Part shown: positions 1 through 5,460 of the stretch, one piece after another | Layout: every line of letters begins with the position of its first letter | How positions within the stretch are numbered: the first letter of the stretch is position 1 | Source of the DNA: Chitinophagaceae bacterium | GTDB taxonomy: Bacteria > Bacteroidota > Bacteroidia > Chitinophagales > Chitinophagaceae | Assembly (NCBI GenBank): GCA_003455235.1 | Contig: DMRT01000052.1 | Location: 1 to 5,811, forward strand | Length of the DNA stretch: 5,811 nucleotides | Direction of reading: 5' to 3' | Made by a program: the position numbers and the translations under genes | Notes under the pieces: generated by a model | What the model saw: the letters and a program-made list of their open reading frames with translations, nothing else | Databases searched by the model: none | Told to the model about the DNA's origin: nothing

Positions 1-117
1 GGCTGGCATAGTACCCGGGAACAAACCGGCATGCATGTTGCCGGAATAAGCTCCCGTATGAACCGATATCCCCCATAAACAACAAATCAGTCTGAATAGC
101 GTACGTAATCCGGGCAT
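1..117 (-). CDS. Partial CDS, 5' end of a probable exported protein of unknown function
   Basis: Reading the minus strand from ATG at 117-115 gives 39 codons without a stop up to the window edge. The N-terminus has a charged start (MPGLRTLFR) followed by a hydrophobic stretch (LICCLWGISV) and then small and polar residues (HTGAYSGNM). This is the layout of a Sec signal peptide, with possible cleavage near residues 23-26. No domain can be recognised in so short a fragment. The gene would be divergent from the OB-fold gene that starts at 296. A weak -7-like word (TAACTTTA, one mismatch to TAnnTTTG) lies on the minus strand at 155-148, about 30 bp upstream of the start. The reading frame stays open somewhat further upstream, so the start was chosen on the signal peptide alone. 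Plus-strand frames here are shorter and look non-coding. The call is tentative. Confidence 0.4.
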   Translation of the reverse strand, partial: MPGLRTLFRLICCLWGISVHTGAYSGNMHAGLFPGTMPA

Positions 118-264
118 AGGTCTTTGTTCGGTGCTGATAATGCAGGTTAAAGTTAGCCAATAATCAGGCCATATTTTACATCCGGTGAAAGCAGGCAGCA
201 AAAAATAATAACGCTTTTTTTACAAGTTCAGACACACCGGCCACCTTTCAATGTTTAAACACTG

Positions 265-272
265 TATATTTG
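265..272 (+). promoter_or_regulatory. -7 promoter box (TATATTTG) for the OB-fold/YceI unit
   Basis: TATATTTG is an exact match to the Bacteroidota -7 consensus TAnnTTTG. Transcription would start near 279, giving a leader of roughly 17 nt before ATG at 296. No TTG-type -33 element is visible at 17-23 bp upstream. The box lies inside the longest open frame, which opens at ATG 251, and so argues against that upstream start. Confidence 0.55.
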
Positions 273-295
273 CCAAGGCATTTGCCTTTCAGATT

Positions 296-751
296 ATGAC
301 AACAACCAAGAACAAACCCTGGAAAAAATGGCTGATTGCTGCGCTTGTAGTGCTGCTGTCCGGCGTGGCCGCCATCTGGTGGATCTTTACAGAAAAGTTC
401 GATGATACCAAGAAGGTAAAAACTGATTTTACCGTGGAAGCAGTTTCTTTTATTAAGGAATTTCAGCAGAACCTGAAAACCGCAAATGAAAAATATGCGG
501 AAAAGATACTCGTGGTGAACGGAACGGTGGCACAGATTGAAACGGTGGACACCACGGCGAATGTGAAGATGATTGATCCGGTAACGGGTGACTATATCAT
601 ATTTGCCTTCCAGGAACAGCACCTGGCAGAAGCGAAAGCACTCAGGGAAGGTCAGCCTGTTTCCATCAAAGGCTCGTGCAGCAGCGGTGTGTACAGTGAA
701 ATTTTAGGTGTAACCAATATCAGTTTCAAACGGTGCGCCGTCAATAAATAA
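296..751 (+). CDS. Membrane-anchored OB-fold (tRNA_anti-like) family protein
   Basis: The protein is 151 aa from ATG 296. Residues 1-11 are basic (TTTKNKPWKKW) and are followed by one hydrophobic helix at about 12-31, so it is probably an inner-membrane protein with its domain outside the cytoplasm. Residues 45-148 resemble the Bacteroidota OB-fold family often labelled tRNA_anti-like. There is an N-terminal helix (FIKEFQQNLKTANEKYAEK), then ILVVNGTVAQI, a variable strand region, EGQPVSIKGSC, and a final strand ending in the second cysteine (Cys128 and Cys147). Despite the family name, nothing shows tRNA binding, and the role is unknown. The frame is open back to ATG 251, but that start lies upstream of the TATATTTG box and would put FKHCIFAKAF before the TM anchor, so ATG 296 is preferred. 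The YceI gene follows after 27 bp and is probably co-transcribed. The fold assignment is from pattern recognition and was not confirmed by a search. Confidence 0.8.
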   Translation: MTTTKNKPWKKWLIAALVVLLSGVAAIWWIFTEKFDDTKKVKTDFTVEAVSFIKEFQQNLKTANEKYAEKILVVNGTVAQIETVDTTANVKMIDPVTGDYIIFAFQEQHLAEAKALREGQPVSIKGSCSSGVYSEILGVTNISFKRCAVNK

Positions 752-778
752 CGAATTCAACAATCAAAAATCAACCAA

Positions 779-1321
779 ATGAAAAAAACAATTCTTTCTC
801 TTGCACTGGTACTTGCTGCCGGTTTTGTGTTTGCCCAAAAGAAAACAACCACGTCTGCCTCGGTGAGTTTTGATGCCACCACAGCCATCGACAAGCTGCC
901 GAAGGCCGATAACAAAACCGCCATCGCATCGCTTGACACCAAGACCGGTAAACTTGCGTTTGAAGTAACCATCAAGAACTTTTCCTTTTCCAATCCACGC
1001 ATCCAGGAGCATTTCAATGGAGAGGGCTGGATGAACAGCGACAAATTTCCTACAGCCACCTTTAAGGGCGACATCACCAACCTGAAAGAAATTAATTTCA
1101 GCAAAGACGGCACCTACCTGGTGGTGGTGAATGGCGAGATCAGCATTCATGGCGTAACCAGGCCGATGGAGGCAAATGGTTCCGTGGTGGTAAAAGGATC
1201 AAAGATCAGCACCACATCTGAATTTAAGATCAAGCTGGAGGATTTCGAAGTTAATGGCGGTGCTATTGCAGCCGGTAAAGTGTCTAAAGAGCCGGTAATT
1301 ACTGTAGCAGCAGAATTTTAA
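779..1321 (+). CDS. YceI family lipocalin-like exported protein
   Basis: The protein is 180 aa. Residues 1-19 are a clear Sec signal peptide (MKKTILSLALVLAAGFVFA, then Gln20), so the mature protein is periplasmic or envelope-associated. The body matches the YceI family: alternating beta strands, the segment NPRIQEHFNGEGW at 72-84 followed by KFPTATFKG at 89-97 (the family's NP..H..G...D..KYPT.TF region), IHGVTRP at 123-129, and a late strand FKIKLEDFEV at 149-157. YceI proteins are small beta-barrels of about 170-190 aa that bind polyisoprenoid or other long-chain lipids in solved structures, but the ligand here is unknown. The gene starts 27 bp after the OB-fold gene. It has no visible promoter of its own and an A-rich leader without a Shine-Dalgarno sequence, as is common in Bacteroidota, so it is probably second in a two-gene operon. 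It ends 24 bp before a strong hairpin terminator. Confidence 0.92.
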   Translation: MKKTILSLALVLAAGFVFAQKKTTTSASVSFDATTAIDKLPKADNKTAIASLDTKTGKLAFEVTIKNFSFSNPRIQEHFNGEGWMNSDKFPTATFKGDITNLKEINFSKDGTYLVVVNGEISIHGVTRPMEANGSVVVKGSKISTTSEFKIKLEDFEVNGGAIAAGKVSKEPVITVAAEF

Positions 1322-1345
1322 GGAAACAAGATCCCCGTCAAATAG

Positions 1346-1380
1346 AAAAAGCTTTTGCCCGTAAGGACAAAAGCTTTTTT
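1346..1380. terminator. Bidirectional intrinsic terminator between convergent genes
   Basis: The arms 1346-1360 and 1365-1379 form a 15-bp stem with one mismatch, closed by a 4-nt loop (gtaa, 1361-1364). The left arm begins with an A run and the right arm ends with a T run (six T, 1375-1380), so it can terminate transcription from either side. It lies 24 bp past the YceI stop on plus and 17 bp past the stop of the 90-aa gene on minus. Confidence 0.93.
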
Positions 1381-1396
1381 ATTAAGGCACATTGCG

Positions 1397-1669
1397 TCAG
1401 TTCAGTTTAAATTCCGCATCAATGATGCTGTTGAAATCAGGTTCACTTTCCACCACCCAGTTGGGAAGCAGTTGCTGGCCCGTGATCTTCCAGTTGTTGT
1501 TGATGAGTTCCATGCGGAAGATGATACGGTTGCCGTTATCATCCATCACATCCACCGTAAATGTTCCTTCGTGGCGGCTGTTGGGTTTCCTGAAATTGAA
1601 TTCTTTCAAACGTCCACCAACTTTCATGAGCTTGGTAAACTGGATGTTTTTTACAAAATCTAATTCCAT
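1397..1669 (-). CDS. Hypothetical protein, 90 aa, small and probably beta-rich
   Basis: The protein is 90 aa from ATG 1669 to TGA at 1397, and I do not recognise its family. It has no signal peptide and no membrane segment, so it is probably cytoplasmic. The N-terminal part is basic (VKNIQFTKLMKVGGRLKEF). The middle alternates as beta strands and turns: EGTFTVDVMDD, then GNRIIFRMELINNNWKI, then a proline-containing turn LLPNWVVE. The C-terminus (DFNSIIDAEFKL) could be a helix and strand. Reasons to think it real are a good amino-acid composition, a perfect -7 box (TAAGTTTG) at the right distance upstream, and a terminator placed just after the stop. Plus-strand open frames over the same bases read as antisense. 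The function is unknown. Regulation may involve the palindrome at 1680-1691. Confidence 0.75.
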   Translation of the reverse strand: MELDFVKNIQFTKLMKVGGRLKEFNFRKPNSRHEGTFTVDVMDDNGNRIIFRMELINNNWKITGQQLLPNWVVESEPDFNSIIDAEFKLN

Positions 1670-1679
1670 GGGTGGGAGG

Positions 1680-1691
1680 GTTTGTACAAAC
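1680..1691. promoter_or_regulatory. 12-bp perfect palindrome overlapping the promoter of the 90-aa gene
   Basis: GTTTGTACAAAC reads the same on both strands. It overlaps the -7 box of the 90-aa gene (1694-1687, minus) and the expected transcription start near 1680. That position suits an operator for a dimeric repressor, but no regulator is identified and the site may be chance. Confidence 0.35.
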
Positions 1692-1694
1692 TTA
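1687..1694 (-). promoter_or_regulatory. -7 promoter box (TAAGTTTG) of the 90-aa gene
   Basis: On the minus strand TAAGTTTG matches TAnnTTTG exactly. The start codon (1669) is 17 bp downstream, so the leader would be about 11 nt. A TTGACA word lies upstream on the same strand (1722-1717), but the spacing from its TTG to the box is 25 bp, beyond the usual 17-23, so the -33 element is uncertain. Confidence 0.5.
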
Positions 1695-1929
1695 ACATAT
1701 TAGGACATCATATGTTTGTCAACTTATCCACCGTTCTCGCTAAGATTTTCACAATTTTTGTGCAGAAGTGGAAAACTATTTTACAGGTGAAATATTTTCA
1801 TAAGAGGGTGCCCGGTGAGCAGTACGGCAGAATAACTCTTTATTTTTTATCCGGTTAAAATTATCAATTGAAATTTTTGTTGGAGCAGTTGAACGAGGAA
1901 AAGCATTTATCTGCCGGTGATGCACAGTA

Positions 1930-2733
1930 CTAATAGTAGCTGTAATAAGTTCTTTCCACACCCAAAGGTTTGTTGTTCATGTAACCTGTTTTCTCAAAGC
2001 TTAATCCATCCGGGTAACGGGTGTAAAATGTTTTGTTCACTATCTTCTGTTTTTTGGATGTGATGGTATTGATGACCTCATCGTTTTCACCTTTTTTGTT
2101 ATAGTTGTATGTTGTCAGCTGTTGTGAACCGTTTCCTGAATCAACCCGCCGGATTTTTACCAGTTTCCCCCTGGCATTGTAGTTCCGGGTATAAACAGAG
2201 GTGCCGGTTTGTTTGCTGCTGACAATGCTTTTGATCAGCAAATCATTCTCATCAAAAAAACTTTGTACCACCGTTGTGTCGGCGCTACGGTTATCGTACC
2301 CGGTTGATGTTAACGACCGCCCGGCCTCATCATACACAATGCCGGTATAATAATTAACCGAATCGCCCTGTACCCGCTGGGTAAGTAATTTGCCCGACGG
2401 GTTATACGTGAAAACCGATTCATAATAGAGCCTCCCATTGCTGAACGCAATCTGCCTGCTGAGTAAATGATTGCTGTCGTATATGAACGTGTCGGCCCTG
2501 GAAACAATGCCGTCTGAACCAAGCATCCGGGTACTCACCCGGCAACCATGCCGGTCGTATGTGTTTACGTGGGTGAGGATGCTGTCGGACTCCGTGGTAA
2601 AATAATAAATGGAAAGGCTGCGGACTCCTGCTTTTTGAATATGTTCTTTGTCGTTTCCATATCCATAATCGTACTGGGCAAATGAGTAACCAGTTATTAA
2701 AAGTAAACCGGAAATAAGGGAGAAAAATTTCAT
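1930..2733 (-). CDS. Secreted YD/RHS-like repeat protein of unknown function
   Basis: The protein is 267 aa from ATG 2733. Residues 1-20 are a signal peptide (MKFFSLISGLLLITGYSFAQ). After a short Tyr/Gly-rich stretch (YDYGYGND) the rest is built of similar units. An aromatic residue, usually followed by Asp or Asn and often by x-x-Gly-(Lys/Arg)-Leu, recurs at 59, 85, 110, 134, 160, 185, 211 and 240, a period of 24-29 residues. The clearest copies are YDEAGRSL (134-141), YNPSGKLL (110-117) and YNARGKLV (185-192). This resembles the YD/RHS repeat and related beta-sheet repeats in Bacteroidota secreted proteins. The protein is far smaller than an RHS toxin and has no toxin tip. It lacks a T9SS C-terminal domain, ending in RTYYSYY, so it is probably periplasmic or Sec-exported only. 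The frame opens earlier at 2775, but that start lies upstream of the promoter at 2763-2793 and spoils the signal peptide. No function can be assigned. Confidence 0.82.
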   Translation of the reverse strand: MKFFSLISGLLLITGYSFAQYDYGYGNDKEHIQKAGVRSLSIYYFTTESDSILTHVNTYDRHGCRVSTRMLGSDGIVSRADTFIYDSNHLLSRQIAFSNGRLYYESVFTYNPSGKLLTQRVQGDSVNYYTGIVYDEAGRSLTSTGYDNRSADTTVVQSFFDENDLLIKSIVSSKQTGTSVYTRNYNARGKLVKIRRVDSGNGSQQLTTYNYNKKGENDEVINTITSKKQKIVNKTFYTRYPDGLSFEKTGYMNNKPLGVERTYYSYY

Positions 2734-2762
2734 TGGTAATTTAACAGGGCTTGGATGCCTCT

Positions 2763-2793
2763 CAAAAATAAGCACTCCGTACTAAAACAACAA
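2763..2793 (-). promoter_or_regulatory. Promoter of the secreted repeat-protein gene
   Basis: On the minus strand the -7 box TATTTTTG (2770-2763) matches TAnnTTTG exactly. Two overlapping TTG words lie upstream (2793-2791 and 2790-2788), giving spacings of 20 and 17 bp, both within the 17-23 range of Bacteroidota promoters. The predicted start near 2756 leaves a leader of about 23 nt before ATG 2733. This is the best complete promoter in the window. Confidence 0.68.
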
Positions 2794-2823
2794 TTTAATG
2801 GCAGGGAATGGGGGAAGTCATGA

Positions 2824-5271
2824 TCAGCGCACCAGCACGGTTGTTCCCTTTGCTTTGTAAATTTTATTATCGGCGCCGAGCGCTTCCAGCATCCATACCA
2901 CGGTTTGCATTTCGGCGGGGGCCGACTTCTGCAGGCCATCCCATCCCCGGGTGGCATCGTGGGTTTCAAATAATAGTTGTCCCCAGCGGTTGAACACCCG
3001 GAAGAAATTGAGCTGTTTGATACCGATCATATATGGCCGCAGCACATCATTACGGCCATCATTATTAGGGGTAAAGCTGTTGGGAACATAGATGGCAATT
3101 TCTTTTACGATCTTCACTGCCTGTGTATCGTTGGTGACACAGCCTGATTTGGTTTTCAGTTCTATGATGTAGGTCTGCTCCCGCTCACCCACAAACACCG
3201 GCGTATAGCTTTTCGGGTTGTCGAGGCTTATAGCCGGGGTCCACAACACTTCATCGCCGATATTTCTTGCCTGTAAGGTGAGTGGTAAGTTGACAACCGC
3301 CACCTGCGGCGGATTGTTGCGGCCGGGCCTGGGTGCATCCACGTACACAAAACGTTTTTGTATGCTCAGGGGATGCGGGCATTGATCGGTGCTTACCGAC
3401 AGGCTCATGATATAACTACCGGGCGAACGGTATATCTGCGGAGGTGGTGTACGCAGGGTGGAACTGTTGCCATTGCCCAGGTCCCACAGGTAATGGATAC
3501 CGGAATTAGCCGGTTCAACAGTTGTATTCACCGGTATAACGGGGAGGTTGATACAAACCGGGTCCACCGTAAAGCTGGCCGACACGTTCGGGTATACATT
3601 CACGGTGAATACAGCGCTGTCGTAACAGAGAGTACTGGATCGTACATACAGCACTACTTTGTAGGTACCTGCAGCTTTATAGCTGTACGTGATATTGCGG
3701 GAGGTGGCTGTAAACCCATCACCCAGGTTCCACTGGTACTGCATTTCGCCAACAGCATTGGTGCTGTTATTGATAAATACAAACCGGTTATTGAGCAGGC
3801 ACTGATTGGGAGTATTCACCGAAAACGAAACCTGCGGAACCGAGGTAATACTTACTTCCTGTGTTGCCGTCGCCAGCACACATCCTGCAATACTGTATAC
3901 AATCGCATAGTAAGTGCCCGACTGCGTCACCCGCAGATCGGTTTGATGTGCGCCTGCAATCGGAGCCCCGTCTTTATACCATTGGATGCTGTCGGCCGGC
4001 AATACTCTTAATAGGGTACTGTCGCCGCTGCCGAGACACCAGGTTGTTTTACCAATCACCTGCAGGGAATTGTCGAGTGTAACGGCTTTTACTTCCACAG
4101 TGTCCGTGCTTCTGCATCCGCCTCCGTTATGGGCAACAGAAAGCACATACGTGGTTGTCACGTCGGGGTTGGCAAGCGGGTTGGACGTACTGGCATTGCT
4201 CAATGCCGTGGAAGGATCCCAGGTATAAAACCACCCGGGTCTGGGAGGTACGCCGATCTGCACCGTTCGTTTATTGCACGAGATCTGGTCGGGCCCGGCC
4301 TGTGCCTTGTAACTGAGTGTATCATTCAGCTCGGTATATAATGTATCCAGGCAGCCATAGCCGTTGTAAGGAACCAGTATCACGGCAAGCTGGGTGCCGG
4401 CAGAGGGAGGAGGAGCCAGGGCCAGCGTTTGCTGGGTGCCGAGCACTTGTGTAAAGCTCAGGTTATACCAGGTATAGGTTTGATAGCCATAAGGCGCTGT
4501 TACAAATACAGCGGCATCATCGGGGCAGAAATCGGCTCCTTCAAAACGGTCGCTGCATTCTGTATTTACGTCAATGTAAGCATACCCGAAGTGCCTTCGG
4601 AAAGTACAGTCGGCCGTTTTAAAGAACAGCCGGATATGATTGCCGGCAAGATTGTTCAGGTTGATAGAAACGGCCGACCATCTTTTGAACCAGATGGGTG
4701 TGTTGGCAACTACGATGGGCGATAATTCAAATCCCGGCAGGGGAGACCCGTTGGCAAAAAAGGTAAAAGATGAACAGGTGATGAGTTCGCCGGTGGTCAT
4801 ATTCCTGATCTCAATCTCCATGCGGGGTTGTTCGCTGGGCAAGTGACCGGGATCCTGGAATACCACGGCATAATGATAAATGAGGTTATAGGTGTTGACG
4901 CCGGCCGGAATGGTAAAGTCGTACGAAATACCTTCGGCCTCAGTTCCTGCCTGGTCGTTGCCCAGTTTAATGGAATGGCCGCTTCCATTGGGGCAGTTCT
5001 TTGGAAAATTTCCATACTCATCCATCCCGTCGCCGGGATTGTAGGATAACATGGTATGCCGGTTAAAAACAGCAGCACCTTGTGAAGAGAACGTGATCAC
5101 ATTGGTATTATTAACCGATGCCACCGAACCGGTATAGCAGGTCCAGCCGGCAAAGGATCCGCTTTCAAAGTCGATGTTCTGCGGACAGTTTTGCGCACCG
5201 GAATCAACAGTAAAAAGACATAGTAATGCAACGGTAAGCCCAAGGGATGATATGTTACGGAAGGCCGGCAT
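2824..5271 (-). CDS. Secreted Ig-like/PKD multi-domain protein with T9SS type B sorting domain
   Basis: The protein is 815 aa. Residues 1-26 are a signal peptide (MPAFRNISSLGLTVALLCLF onward, cleaved after SGA). Residues 27-238 form a cysteine-containing N-terminal beta domain starting NCPQNIDFESGSFAGWTCYTG, a type common at the front of Bacteroidota adhesins. Ig-like modules follow at about 246-320, 325-397 (AGPDQISCNKR, then WDPSTALSNAS and TTTYVLSV) and 400-477. Two PKD domains lie at about 480-560 (WNLGDG at 514, then YKAAGTYKVVLYV) and 562-645 (WDLGNG at 596, then YRSPGSYIMSLSV). Another Ig-like module is at 646-722. The C-terminus, 725-815, is a CHU-C/T9SS type B sorting domain (VPNSFTPNNDGRNDVLRP, FFRVFNRWGQLLFET, GWDG, final KGTTVLVR). 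Such proteins cross the outer membrane by the type IX system and are bound to or released from the surface, typically for adhesion or gliding. No enzyme domain is visible. A clear promoter was not found, but a dyad lies 36 bp upstream of the start. Confidence 0.93.
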   Translation of the reverse strand: MPAFRNISSLGLTVALLCLFTVDSGAQNCPQNIDFESGSFAGWTCYTGSVASVNNTNVITFSSQGAAVFNRHTMLSYNPGDGMDEYGNFPKNCPNGSGHSIKLGNDQAGTEAEGISYDFTIPAGVNTYNLIYHYAVVFQDPGHLPSEQPRMEIEIRNMTTGELITCSSFTFFANGSPLPGFELSPIVVANTPIWFKRWSAVSINLNNLAGNHIRLFFKTADCTFRRHFGYAYIDVNTECSDRFEGADFCPDDAAVFVTAPYGYQTYTWYNLSFTQVLGTQQTLALAPPPSAGTQLAVILVPYNGYGCLDTLYTELNDTLSYKAQAGPDQISCNKRTVQIGVPPRPGWFYTWDPSTALSNASTSNPLANPDVTTTYVLSVAHNGGGCRSTDTVEVKAVTLDNSLQVIGKTTWCLGSGDSTLLRVLPADSIQWYKDGAPIAGAHQTDLRVTQSGTYYAIVYSIAGCVLATATQEVSITSVPQVSFSVNTPNQCLLNNRFVFINNSTNAVGEMQYQWNLGDGFTATSRNITYSYKAAGTYKVVLYVRSSTLCYDSAVFTVNVYPNVSASFTVDPVCINLPVIPVNTTVEPANSGIHYLWDLGNGNSSTLRTPPPQIYRSPGSYIMSLSVSTDQCPHPLSIQKRFVYVDAPRPGRNNPPQVAVVNLPLTLQARNIGDEVLWTPAISLDNPKSYTPVFVGEREQTYIIELKTKSGCVTNDTQAVKIVKEIAIYVPNSFTPNNDGRNDVLRPYMIGIKQLNFFRVFNRWGQLLFETHDATRGWDGLQKSAPAEMQTVVWMLEALGADNKIYKAKGTTVLVR

Positions 5272-5306
5272 GGTACTGAAAACAGATTGGAGTATTTCCG
5301 GGTGCT

Positions 5307-5330
5307 GGATTATCCCTTTAAAGATAATCC
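5307..5330. repeat. 8+8 bp inverted repeat upstream of the T9SS protein gene
   Basis: GGATTATC (5307-5314) and GATAATCC (5323-5330) are perfect reverse complements around an 8-nt centre (cctttaaa). The site is 36 bp upstream of ATG 5271 and 131 bp from the prfB start. A near -7 word (TATCTTTA, one mismatch) is formed on the minus strand within it. It lacks a downstream T run in either direction, so an operator or leader hairpin is more likely than a terminator. Confidence 0.4.
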
Positions 5331-5448
5331 AAAAAATACATGGTATAAAAGGATTTTTACTTTCATCACAACGCAGAAAAATCAGGTTCCGTTGCCCCTG
5401 ACTTATGCGGATATAGCATCAACTCTTAGCGCCTAACGTTAAACCCCT

Positions 5449-5456
5449 TATCTTTG
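5449..5456 (+). promoter_or_regulatory. -7 promoter box (TATCTTTG) of prfB
   Basis: TATCTTTG is an exact TAnnTTTG match. It ends only 4 bp before ATG 5461. With the usual start 5-8 nt past the box, the transcript would begin at or very close to the AUG. A weak TTAG word at 5426-5429 is spaced about right (19 bp) for a -33 element. Confidence 0.55.
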
Positions 5457-5460
5457 CGGT

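Larger units (their letters stand above)
1670..1929. other. AT-rich intergenic region with DnaA-box-like words
   Basis: This 260-bp gap separates two minus-strand genes. Apart from the promoter and palindrome at its left end, it holds TTATCCACC at 1724-1732 (8 of 9 to the DnaA box TTATCCACA), TTTTCACAA at 1746-1754, and TTTTCCACT on the minus strand at 1775-1767, followed by an AT-rich stretch around 1840-1880. No tRNA, convincing small gene or GC-rich terminator hairpin is visible. The DnaA interpretation is weak. Confidence 0.4.

Noticed and set aside
1..78. Plus-strand open frame ending at 78 as the 3' end of a gene
   Set aside because: It is only 25 codons and shows no pattern, while the minus strand here has a plausible signal peptide.
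248..622. 124-codon open frame on minus
   Set aside because: It is antisense to the OB-fold gene, with low-quality composition (many Cys, His, Phe) and no promoter.
757..1150. Two overlapping minus-strand open frames
   Set aside because: Both are antisense to the well-supported YceI gene.
1355..1703. Two plus-strand open frames over the 90-aa gene
   Set aside because: One starts inside the terminator hairpin. Both are opposite a better-punctuated minus-strand gene.
1712..1858. 48-aa plus-strand frame starting inside the TATGTTTG word
   Set aside because: The start codon overlaps its only candidate promoter box, the product shows no recognisable pattern, and the stretch is AT-rich intergenic DNA.
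1857..1880. AT-only inverted repeat near the 3' side of the repeat-protein gene as a terminator
   Set aside because: The symmetry is imperfect and there are almost no GC pairs, so a stable terminator hairpin is unlikely.
1776..1961. 61-codon minus-strand frame
   Set aside because: It overlaps the 3' end of the repeat-protein gene in another frame, with no promoter or protein-like features.
3358..4011. 217-codon open frame on plus
   Set aside because: It lies antisense inside the 815-aa gene, whose Ig-like/PKD domains are unmistakable. The product is rich in Arg, His and Cys with no domain pattern.
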